A stretch of DNA of 9,729 bases from CAYSPU01 sp964432995 (GTDB taxonomy: Bacteria > Verrucomicrobiota > Verrucomicrobiia > Limisphaerales > JAHDYP01). This document shows, piece after piece, positions 1 through 6,146 of this stretch; position 1 is the first letter of the stretch; every line of letters starts with the position of its first letter. The notes beneath the pieces were generated by a model. The model was not told the origin of the DNA and made no database searches. It was given only the letters and a program-made list of their open reading frames with translations. A program made the translations under genes and the position numbers. The stretch is from assembly GCA_964432995.1 (NCBI GenBank), contig CAYSPU010000224.1, forward strand, positions 1-9,729, given 5' to 3'.

Positions 1-15
1 TCCGGTGGTGTGGGA

Positions 16-43
16 GGGTGCCGGGGCGCAATCCCCGGCACCC
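16..43. other. Perfect 11-bp GC-rich hairpin at the left edge
   Basis: GGGTGCCGGGG (16-26) and CCCCGGCACCC (33-43) are exact inverted repeats around the six-base loop CGCAAT. No U-run follows directly on either strand; the nearest T-run is TTTT at 64-67. It is therefore not a canonical intrinsic terminator. It could be the 3' end of an upstream transcript outside the window, a REP-like element, or part of the leader of the lipoprotein gene that starts at 219. The structure is seen directly; its role is unknown. Confidence 0.6.
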
Positions 44-174
44 GACCCGATCGGAAGGGGGGATTTTCCCGGAGCCGACAGAGCGCCCGTCCGCAGGGGG
101 ATGAATGCGCGCCTACTGGCGACGACCGAACCGCCAGCGCCACTTACGCGAGGATCCGGGGCGGTTCCAGCCGG

Positions 175-203
175 TTGCAGAGGCGGGCCTTTCCGGGCAC
201 AAT
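175..203 (+). promoter_or_regulatory. Candidate sigma70-type promoter of the DUF3616 lipoprotein gene
   Basis: TTGCAG (175-180) and CACAAT (198-203) are separated by 17 bp. They match the -35 and -10 consensus at 3/6 and 4/6 positions. Transcription would begin near 210, giving a very short leader to ATG 219 or ATG 234. In such GC-rich DNA a match of this quality can arise by chance, so this is only a suggestion. Confidence 0.25.
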
Positions 204-218
204 GTTCCCAGGCAAACG

Positions 219-1229
219 ATGAGTCCGAGAAACATGAGACGTTACTGTTCTGTCGGTGTGATTCTGGTGGTGCTGATGGCTGCCTCCTGCGGGAAGGCGT
301 CGGGACCGCTGGTACACCAGGGGGCGAACGATGCATCTGCCGCGGCGTGGGTGGGGGCGAACCTGTTTGCGACCGCGAGCGACGAAGAGATGGTGCTGCG
401 GCTGTATTCGGGCGACCGATCGGGTCCACCGGTCTACGAGGTCGATCTGACTGCCTTCCTGGAGTTGGGCGCGAAGGCGAACGAACCGGACATCGAGGCG
501 GCGGCTCGTGTTGGCGACCGAGTCTACTGGATTGGTTCGCACAGCGCGGACGAGCAGGGGCGTGCGCACCCGGACCGGCAGCGGTTCTTCGCCACGGACG
601 TCCGATGGGATGGGGGAAAGCCGAAGCTGGACCCTGTGGGGCGGCCGTATCGGCGCCTGCTGGAAGACCTGGCGGAGGCACCGGAGTTGGCGCGCTATGA
701 TTTGGGGCGGGCGGCGCGGCGCGGGCCGGAGGCGACTGGCGGGCTGAACGTTGAAGGGCTGTGCGAGGGACCAGGGGGCGGTCTGCTGATCGGCTTTCGG
801 AATCCGGTTCCCGGGGGGAAGGCCTTGCTGGTACCGCTGTTGAATCCGGCCGAGGTGGTGCAGGGTCGACGTTCGCGGCTCGGCGAGGCGGTGGAGTTGG
901 CGCTGGGAGGTTACGGGATCCGGGATATTGTGTGGACCGGCGAAGGGTATTGGATCCTGGCGGGCTCTTTCAGCGGCTCGGGGAAGATCAAACTGTATTG
1001 GTGGGCTGGAGGCAGTGCGCTGCCCGAGTTGATGGAAGGGGTCTCGTTGAAGGGGCTGAAGCCGGAAGCGCTGGCCTGGGCGCCGGAGAGGTCCGGGGCG
1101 CGTTTGCTGGTCACGAGTGACGATGGCAAGCGCAAACTCGACGGTCAGCGCGCGAAGGATGTGGCCGATCGATCGCGGTGGTCGTTTCGCTCGCTCTGGG
1201 TGGAAGCGGGAACCGGCCGGTTGCCGTGA
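219..1229 (+). CDS. DUF3616-type lipoprotein, probable secreted beta-propeller-like protein
   Basis: A 336-residue protein of unknown biochemical role. The N-terminus has a basic start (RR), a hydrophobic stretch (VGVILVVLM) and then AAS-C, a plausible though imperfect lipobox, so export and lipid anchoring are likely. The body resembles the DUF3616 family. Recognisable family-like stretches are VYWIGSHSADEQGR, GLNVEGLCEGPGGGLLIGFR and the following GKALLVPLLNPAEVV, then a repeat-like DIVWTGEGYWILAGS. These alternating beta-strand patterns suggest a propeller-like fold (inference). The start is uncertain: ATG 219 has a weak AGG six bases upstream, while ATG 234 gives a tighter signal peptide of 331 residues in total. 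The frame stays open upstream to 105, but that part is arginine-rich and does not look coding. rpmB follows 117 bp downstream with its own candidate promoter, so an operon is not evident. Confidence 0.8.
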   Translation: MSPRNMRRYCSVGVILVVLMAASCGKASGPLVHQGANDASAAAWVGANLFATASDEEMVLRLYSGDRSGPPVYEVDLTAFLELGAKANEPDIEAAARVGDRVYWIGSHSADEQGRAHPDRQRFFATDVRWDGGKPKLDPVGRPYRRLLEDLAEAPELARYDLGRAARRGPEATGGLNVEGLCEGPGGGLLIGFRNPVPGGKALLVPLLNPAEVVQGRRSRLGEAVELALGGYGIRDIVWTGEGYWILAGSFSGSGKIKLYWWAGGSALPELMEGVSLKGLKPEALAWAPERSGARLLVTSDDGKRKLDGQRAKDVADRSRWSFRSLWVEAGTGRLP

Positions 1230-1288
1230 ATCCGACGAACCAGGCTCGGAACAAGACCGCCGTGGAAATGGTGCTGCGGAAATAGTGC

Positions 1289-1316
1289 TTGCATGGGTGG
1301 TCGAGGCTGATAGCTT
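1289..1316 (+). promoter_or_regulatory. Candidate rpmB promoter with extended -10
   Basis: TTGCAT (1289-1294), a 16-bp spacer, then TAGCTT (1311-1316), which is preceded by TG one base away (1308-1309, an extended -10 pattern). A transcript would begin about 20-25 bases before the rpmB start at 1347. It lies in the gap after the DUF3616 gene, where no terminator is visible. The match is partial (4/6 and 3/6). Confidence 0.35.
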
Positions 1317-1346
1317 CTCACGCCTTTGATTGGGACGGAGAGTGTT

Positions 1347-1616
1347 ATGTCGAGACATTGTGAGCTGACCGGTAAGGGCCCGATGAAGGGCAGCAGGATC
1401 TGGCGGAGTGGGAAGCCGAAGCGCGAAGGCGGCATCGGAACTCACATCACGGCGATCACGAAGCGCCGTTTTCTGCCGAACCTCCAGCGCGTGAAAGCCG
1501 TCATCGACGGCGAAGTGCGCTACATCCGCGTTTCGACGCGCGCGCTGAAGAAGGGTCTGGTCGTCAAGGCGCCGCCGCGGCGCTGGAAGAAGCCGGAGGC
1601 AGCCAAGAAGGCATAG
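1347..1616 (+). CDS. rpmB: 50S ribosomal protein L28
   Basis: A complete 89-residue L28, a small basic protein of the large ribosomal subunit. The N-terminus MSRHCELTGKGPMKG matches the family opening (C-x-x-T/S-G-K). A central glycine/basic loop GGIGTHITAITKRRF leads into the signature LPNLQRVK, and V-S-T-R-A-L-K-K-G-L-V near the C-terminus is the usual ending before a lysine-rich tail. The start at 1347 is chosen because GGAG (1337-1340) lies six bases upstream and the protein then begins at the family's usual position. An in-frame start at 1326 would add seven unconserved residues. The gene is monocistronic by appearance: candidate promoter at 1289-1316 and a strong terminator at 1637-1670. 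The loop sequence resembles Verrucomicrobia L28 proteins as I remember them. Confidence 0.97.
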   Translation: MSRHCELTGKGPMKGSRIWRSGKPKREGGIGTHITAITKRRFLPNLQRVKAVIDGEVRYIRVSTRALKKGLVVKAPPRRWKKPEAAKKA

Positions 1617-1636
1617 CCTCGGCGAACGCCATTTGC

Positions 1637-1670
1637 GGGCGAGGGGCGCTACCCCTCGCCCTTTTTGTTT
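1637..1670 (+). terminator. Intrinsic terminator of rpmB
   Basis: GGGCGAGGGG (1637-1646) pairs perfectly with CCCCTCGCCC (1652-1661) around loop CGCTA. It is followed immediately by TTTTTGTTT (1662-1670). This is a 10-bp GC-rich stem plus U-tract, 20 bases after the rpmB stop. It separates rpmB from rho. Confidence 0.95.
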
Positions 1671-1891
1671 CCAGTATCAGGCTTGACACAGCCCGGGGGC
1701 GTGGGCCACCTTGCACCCGTAGCCGCAAGCTCCCCTTGCCCTGTCAATTCTCTCCGATTCGCGGGTACCGGTTTTGCCGGGCGCGCCATGGCGGCGAGGA
1801 GGATAGCCTCGAGGGGGCCAGAGGCCGGCAAGGCCGGTCGCCATTTCGTCGTATCCACGGAGTGGTTCGGAACAACTCATCATTTCTACCC
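1671..1891 (+). promoter_or_regulatory. rho promoter/leader region
   Basis: This is 221 bases between the rpmB terminator and the chosen rho start. A perfect -35 hexamer, TTGACA, sits at 1683-1688, but no good -10 lies 16-19 bases downstream (CACCTT is the best candidate), so the promoter is uncertain. A small hairpin, CCGGC-AAG-GCCGG, is at 1825-1837. A purine-rich GAGGAGGAT (1796-1804) looks like a ribosome site but no plausible start codon follows it. In several bacteria rho is autoregulated through Rho-dependent termination in its own leader. A leader of this length would allow that here (inference). Confidence 0.4.
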
Positions 1892-3349
1892 ATGTCAATG
1901 GCCAAGAGTCCCAAGAAAACCCCCCGCAAGGGCAAGGGCAGGAGAGACGAAGGCAGCGTCGGCGGGCCGCAGGCGGCCGCCGAACAGCCGACCGCGGCGC
2001 CGGTGGCGGAACTGCCCGCACCAGAGCGGGCTGAAGGCGCGGCTCCCGAACCCGTAGCCGGCCCCGCCGAGGGGACGCAGCCGGCCGGACCTTCGATCAA
2101 CATCAGCAAGCTGCAGGCGATGACCATGGCCGATCTCAACCACATGGCCAAGGACATGGGCATCGAGAACTTCGGCACGATGAAGAAACAGGAGGTGATC
2201 TACCAGATCCTCCAGAAGAACGCCGAACGCAGCGGCGGGCTCTACGCCGAAGGCGTGCTCGAAATCCTGCCCGAGGGTTTCGGCTTCCTCCGCTCCCAGA
2301 GCTTCAACTACCTTCCCTGTCCCGAGGACATCTACGTTTCCCCGTCCCAGATCCGGCGGTTCGACCTGCAGACCGGCGATGTCATCTGCGGTCAGATCCG
2401 ACCCCCCAAGGAGAAGGAGCGGTTCTTCGCCCTGCTCAAGGTCGAGGCCGTCGGACACGAGGAACCGGACAAGGCCAAGGACAAGACCCATTTCGACAAC
2501 CTGACGCCGCTGTTCCCCAATCAGCGGGTGATCCTCGAGACCAGCCCCGACGAGTTGTGCAGCCGGGTGCTGGACCTGGTCTGCCCGATCGGCAAGGGCA
2601 GTCGCGGGTTGATTGTCGCCCCGCCGCGTACCGGCAAGACCGTCCTCCTCCAGAAGGTCGCCAACGCCATCATCAAGAACAACCCGGAGATCTACCTCTT
2701 CATCCTGCTGATCGACGAGCGCCCGGAGGAGGTCACCGATATGGAGCGAACCTGTCGGCCCGCCGAGGTGGTCAGCTCGACCTTCGACGAGCCCCCGGAG
2801 CGACACGTTCAGGTCGCCGAGATGGTCATCGAAAAGGCCCGACGCATGGTCGAACACAAGAAGGACGTCGTCATCCTGCTCGACTCCATCACCCGCCTCG
2901 CCCGCGCCTACAACACCATCCAGCCCCACTCCGGCAAGATCCTCTCGGGTGGCGTCGACGCCAACGCCCTGCACAAGCCGAAGCGGTTCTTCGGGGCGGC
3001 GCGCAACATCGAGGAGGGCGGTTCGCTGACGATCCTGGCCACGGCTCTGATCGACACCGGTTCGCGCATGGATGAGGTGATCTTCGAGGAGTTCAAGGGA
3101 ACCGGCAATATGGAGGTCCACCTCGACCGCGCCCTCGTGGATCGGCGGATCTTCCCCTCGATCAACATCGAGCGATCCGGCACCCGCAAGGAAGAGTTGC
3201 TCTATCATCCGGACGAGTATTCGCGCGTCGTGATTCTCCGACGGGCACTGACCGGCGTGCCACCGGTCGAGGCCATGGAGTTGGTGCTGGGCAAACTCCG
3301 GAAGACAAACAGCAATATCGAGTTCCTGCTCTCGATGGCGGTCGGCTAG
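1892..3349 (+). CDS. rho: Transcription termination factor Rho
   Basis: A 485-residue hexameric RNA helicase/ATPase that pulls RNA from elongating RNA polymerase. In order from M1: a basic segment (KSPKKTPRKGKGRR) and an Ala/Pro/Glu-rich low-complexity linker to about residue 66; a Rho N-terminal helical domain (about 70-113); the cold-shock-like RNA-binding domain with GFGFLR (129-134) and DIYVSPSQIRRF; Walker A APPRTGKT (243-250); Walker B VVILLD (326-331); a Q-loop around SGKILSGG (347-354); and an R-loop FKGTGNM (401-407). It is about 65 residues longer than E. coli Rho, all of it N-terminal. The start is uncertain: ATG 1892 and ATG 1898 are both possible, neither has a Shine-Dalgarno sequence, and the frame stays open to 1736 with no conserved sequence. 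The P-loop has R and T where E. coli has K and A. Confidence 0.97.
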   Translation: MSMAKSPKKTPRKGKGRRDEGSVGGPQAAAEQPTAAPVAELPAPERAEGAAPEPVAGPAEGTQPAGPSINISKLQAMTMADLNHMAKDMGIENFGTMKKQEVIYQILQKNAERSGGLYAEGVLEILPEGFGFLRSQSFNYLPCPEDIYVSPSQIRRFDLQTGDVICGQIRPPKEKERFFALLKVEAVGHEEPDKAKDKTHFDNLTPLFPNQRVILETSPDELCSRVLDLVCPIGKGSRGLIVAPPRTGKTVLLQKVANAIIKNNPEIYLFILLIDERPEEVTDMERTCRPAEVVSSTFDEPPERHVQVAEMVIEKARRMVEHKKDVVILLDSITRLARAYNTIQPHSGKILSGGVDANALHKPKRFFGAARNIEEGGSLTILATALIDTGSRMDEVIFEEFKGTGNMEVHLDRALVDRRIFPSINIERSGTRKEELLYHPDEYSRVVILRRALTGVPPVEAMELVLGKLRKTNSNIEFLLSMAVG

Positions 3350-3355
3350 CCGGCA

Positions 3356-3415
3356 CGCCGGCGCGCCAGAACGCCGGCGCGTCGGAAGTCCGGGCAGGCC
3401 TTTCGGGCGCCTGCC
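3356..3415. other. Two consecutive GC-rich hairpins after rho, with a tandem 11-mer
   Basis: ACGCCGGCGCG occurs twice (3355-3365 and 3371-3381). Its core CGCCGGCG is self-complementary, so the two copies (3356-3363 and 3372-3379) can form an 8-bp stem around an 8-base loop, beginning six bases after the rho stop. A second stem, GGCAGGC (3393-3399) with GCCTGCC (3409-3415), follows. Neither is followed by a U-run. They may protect the rho mRNA 3' end or aid termination, but they are not standard intrinsic terminators. Confidence 0.5.
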
Positions 3416-3470
3416 GGCAGTAGCTGCGTCCGGGGGACGTCCGTGCGGTGGGGTGGCTCAATCTCGGTCT

Positions 3471-4337
3471 ATGCCTGGCGTGGCAAGGAAGGTCGGGTGG
3501 CTGGCGATCCTGTCGACCATGGCTGCGGTGGCGGTGCTGGCAGGGTTGCTCCTCGGTCGTCCCGGTTCCCGGCGGATGGCGCGGCTCAGTTCGGTCACGC
3601 TGATGGGTTTTTCCCACACCACGCCACCGCCGTGGCCCGAGGGGAACCACTTCACGGTGGTCCCCGTTTCGACCTGGTTTCTCGAGCGATACTGCCCCCG
3701 GTTTCTGGGTCTGGGCCGACCGAGCCTTGGACGGACGGTGGCGAACATGCACGCCGAGAACTTTGAAGCGCTCTCGCGCAAGCTCGGCTTCCAATCGGTG
3801 CAGATCGAGGAACTCGACGACCGGTATTGTCTGGTGGTGGACCGCCGCATTCCTCGGGAGTGGTTGCTGACCAGCGCTTCCGCCCGCGGGCCGCTGGCGA
3901 GGCGACTCAAACTCCGGCAAGAGCGCCCGGAGTGCTTCCGCGAAGAGCCGCCAGTCGAGTCGCTGGTCGGCACGACCTGGACACTGGTCGACCGGGAGGA
4001 TCCCGAGGGTGCCATCGCCCGCTTGCTCCCCGGAGAGCGGATTCGGTTTGGACGAACCGAACTGGATTGCGCGTCCGCTCTGGGGAAGACTGTGTCCCAG
4101 CGCGCCTGGGAAGGTCACGTTCGGAATTCCCGCGTCAGTCTCAGCATCTATGACCTCCAGGGGACGACCTATACCGGGATGGTCTTCGAGGCTTCGCGCA
4201 ATGGAGACCTTCTGACTCTGACTCCCCGAAGCAAGGTGGGAAGCGACGCGCGCGGCACCTGGTGGGAGGTATACGAAGTCGCGGGAAAAGCCGCCTGGGT
4301 CCGATATCGTTTGGACTCGGTCTCGGATTTGCATTGA
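3471..4337 (+). CDS. Unrecognised membrane-anchored protein
   Basis: I do not recognise this 288-residue protein. One hydrophobic segment near the N-terminus (WLAILSTMAAVAVLAGLLLG) follows basic residues and is followed by R-rich sequence, so it reads as a signal anchor or uncleaved signal peptide with the rest outside the cytoplasm. The first half contains LDDRYCLVVDRRIPREWLL. The second half, from about TTWTLVDRED on, alternates hydrophobic and polar residues (VSLSIYDLQGTTYTGMVF, then DLLTLTPRS) and looks like a small beta-barrel or lipocalin-like domain (inference only). An in-frame GTG at 3453 would add six residues; ATG 3471 is preferred, though neither has a clear ribosome site. It stands alone between rho and the cytochrome c operon, 62 bp before the next gene, and shares no visible motif with either. 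Confidence 0.75.
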   Translation: MPGVARKVGWLAILSTMAAVAVLAGLLLGRPGSRRMARLSSVTLMGFSHTTPPPWPEGNHFTVVPVSTWFLERYCPRFLGLGRPSLGRTVANMHAENFEALSRKLGFQSVQIEELDDRYCLVVDRRIPREWLLTSASARGPLARRLKLRQERPECFREEPPVESLVGTTWTLVDREDPEGAIARLLPGERIRFGRTELDCASALGKTVSQRAWEGHVRNSRVSLSIYDLQGTTYTGMVFEASRNGDLLTLTPRSKVGSDARGTWWEVYEVAGKAAWVRYRLDSVSDLH

Positions 4338-4363
4338 TCGGTTTCACGGCGGCAAGCTAGGTT
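4334..4363 (+). promoter_or_regulatory. Candidate promoter of the cytochrome c maturation operon
   Basis: TTGATC (4334-4339, overlapping the stop of the preceding gene) and TAGGTT (4358-4363) are 18 bp apart and match consensus at 4/6 and 3/6. Initiation near 4370 would leave a leader of about 30 bases to ATG 4400. The evidence is weak, but the position fits. Confidence 0.3.
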
Positions 4364-4399
4364 CCGCGACCTGTGGGACGGCCGAGAGACGAGAACAGG

Positions 4400-4990
4400 A
4401 TGACGCACGGCGTCCGCGGTCCGGTGGTGACCGTGACTGCGGCCGTGATGCTGCTGGTCGCCACGGCTTGCGGTCGCCAGGAGATCACTTCCTACTCCGT
4501 CCCCAAAGAAGAGACGGGCCCGCCGCCGCCGGCGGCGGACCCGCACCGTGGCTCCGCGCCATCGGCGCCCCAACTGCGCTGGGAGGTGCCCGCCGGCTGG
4601 GAAGAACAGGCCGCCGGCGGCATGCGGCTGGCCCGTTTCCGCGCACCCGGCGCACAGAAGTCCGCGGCCGACGTCGCGGTCGTCTCGCTGCCGGGGGTCG
4701 CCGGGCGGGAGGTGGACGTCGTGAACATCTACCGGGATCGGCTGCGGCTTCCGCCGTTGGACGAATCGGTGCTGGCGGCCATGGCGAAACCGGTTGCCGT
4801 CGGTGCGGGGCAGGGGCGGTTGTTCGACATGGCCGGCGAGGCCGACGGCACGAACGCCCAGCCGCGGATGCTGGTGGCCGAGTTGGTGCATTCGGGATCG
4901 AGCTGGTACTTCACGATGACGGGCGACGCGACTGTGGTGGAAGAACAGAAGCCGGCGTTCCTGGAGTTCTTGAAGTCGGTGGCGTACTGA
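4400..4990 (+). CDS. Small lipoprotein heading the cytochrome c maturation operon
   Basis: A 196-residue putative lipoprotein. The signal peptide runs MTHGVRGPVVTVTAAVMLLV followed by ATA-C, with C24 as the lipidation site. A charged/proline-rich linker (EITSYSVPKEETGPPPP) leads to a compact domain beginning LRWEVPAGWEEQ, with AVVSLPGVAG, LPPLDES and a closing WYFTMTGDATVVEEQKPAF. Proteins of this pattern precede cytochrome c maturation genes in Verrucomicrobia as I remember them; I know of no assigned function. The fold resembles small periplasmic LpqN/DcrB-type domains (inference). ATG 4400 is chosen over the in-frame GTG 4373 because it gives a clean signal peptide; GAGACGAG lies just upstream. 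Its stop is one base before the resB start, so the two are probably co-translated. Confidence 0.8.
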   Translation: MTHGVRGPVVTVTAAVMLLVATACGRQEITSYSVPKEETGPPPPAADPHRGSAPSAPQLRWEVPAGWEEQAAGGMRLARFRAPGAQKSAADVAVVSLPGVAGREVDVVNIYRDRLRLPPLDESVLAAMAKPVAVGAGQGRLFDMAGEADGTNAQPRMLVAELVHSGSSWYFTMTGDATVVEEQKPAFLEFLKSVAY

Positions 4991-4991
4991 G

Positions 4992-6146
4992 ATGCTACGG
5001 ATTTACCAAGTGTTGTCCTCGCTGCGGCTGACGGTGGTGTTGCTGGTACTGGCGGCCGTGCTGGTCTTTGCGGGGACCTTGGCGCAGGTGGAAGAGGGGT
5101 TGTATCAGGCCCAGGCCCGCTACTTCCGCAGTCTGCTGGTCTGTTGGTCTCCGGCGGGCGGGGGCTGGAAGATCCCGGTGTTCCCAGGCGGCTATCTGAT
5201 CGGAGCGCTGATGGTCGTCAACCTCGTGACCGTTACCGCCCGGCGGCTGCGCCTCGCCCGCGAGCACTTCGGACTGCTCTTGGTCCACGCCGGCCTCGTG
5301 CTGCTGTTCCTGGGCCAACTCTTCACCGACCTGCTTTCCGTCGAAAGCGCCCTGCGGTTTGAAATCGGCGAGACGCGGAACTACTCCGAGGACTTCCACG
5401 CGAACGAACTGGTGCTGGTGGACACGACCGACCCGGCCCGGGACGCCGTGGTGTCGATCCCCGAACGCGTAGTTGCCCGAGGCGGCGACGTCGAGGTGCC
5501 GGGAACGCCGCTGAAGCTGGTGGTCCGACGTTACTGGGCGAATGCCGAACTGTTGCCGCAGGCCGGGCGGGGGGCGGAGGCGTCGCTGGCGACACACGGG
5601 GCTGGGCGCGGGGTGTTTGTGTTGGGCAAGGCGGCGACGACGCATCTCGAGGAGCGGAATCTGCCGGCCGCGCTGCTCGACATTCGCGCCGGGGAGACCA
5701 ACCTCGGCGCGTGGCTGGTCGGCGTGCAGATGTCCGAACCCCAGGCCTTCGAGCACGCGGGGCGCACCTGGCAACTGGCCTTGCGGCCCCGACGTTACTA
5801 CACACCCTTTTCGCTGACGCTGGTCGACTGCCAGCACGACGTCTACCAGGGAACCGATATCCCGCGGAACTTCAGCAGCCGCGTGCGCGTGCTGAACCCG
5901 ACCACCGGCGAGGATCGGGAGGTGTTGATCTACATGAACAACCCGCTGCGCTACGGGGGGAACACCTACTACCAGTATCAAATGGACCCGCGTCAGGCGG
6001 CGGCTCGGTGGTCGACGCTGCAGGTGGTGCGCAATCCAAGTTGGTTGACGCCCTACATCTCCTGTCTCCTGGTCGGTGCGGGTTTGACCTGGCAGTTTCT
6101 GCTCCACCTGGTTCGGTTCCTGAGGGAAAGGCGCCATGAAAGCTAA
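4992..6146 (+). CDS. resB: ResB/CcsB-type cytochrome c biogenesis protein (System II)
   Basis: This 384-residue membrane protein, with CcsA, forms the System II (Ccs) haem transporter and cytochrome c synthase. Three membrane segments lie at the N-terminus: about 10-31 (SLRLTVVLLVLAAVLVFAGT), 65-84 (PGGYLIGALMVVNLVTV) and 91-115. A large periplasmic domain of about 240 residues follows, and a fourth segment lies at about 361-379. H100, in LLVHAGLVLLF of the third segment, is placed like the CcsB transmembrane haem-ligand histidine (TM-His1 of fused CcsBA). The periplasmic end RYYTPFSLTLVDCQHDVYQG followed by NPLRYGGNTYYQYQM is typical of ResB proteins, where this region shows the pattern MN-PL-Y-G-Y-YQ. 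The start at 4992 follows the previous stop by one base, and the stop overlaps ccsA by 11 bases, so expression is likely coupled on both sides. Confidence 0.92.
   Translation: MLRIYQVLSSLRLTVVLLVLAAVLVFAGTLAQVEEGLYQAQARYFRSLLVCWSPAGGGWKIPVFPGGYLIGALMVVNLVTVTARRLRLAREHFGLLLVHAGLVLLFLGQLFTDLLSVESALRFEIGETRNYSEDFHANELVLVDTTDPARDAVVSIPERVVARGGDVEVPGTPLKLVVRRYWANAELLPQAGRGAEASLATHGAGRGVFVLGKAATTHLEERNLPAALLDIRAGETNLGAWLVGVQMSEPQAFEHAGRTWQLALRPRRYYTPFSLTLVDCQHDVYQGTDIPRNFSSRVRVLNPTTGEDREVLIYMNNPLRYGGNTYYQYQMDPRQAAARWSTLQVVRNPSWLTPYISCLLVGAGLTWQFLLHLVRFLRERRHES

Noticed and set aside
1326..1346. An earlier start for rpmB adding seven residues.
   Set aside because: The GGAG at 1337-1340 is correctly spaced for ATG 1347, and L28 proteins begin at MSRxCxxTGK.
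1683..1711. TTGACA as a firm rho promoter.
   Set aside because: The -35 is perfect, but no acceptable -10 lies 16-19 bp downstream, so it is only mentioned within the leader entry.
1736..1891. An upstream in-frame extension of rho by 52 residues.
   Set aside because: The extra sequence shows no similarity to Rho and has no ribosome site; ATG 1892 is a more reasonable start.
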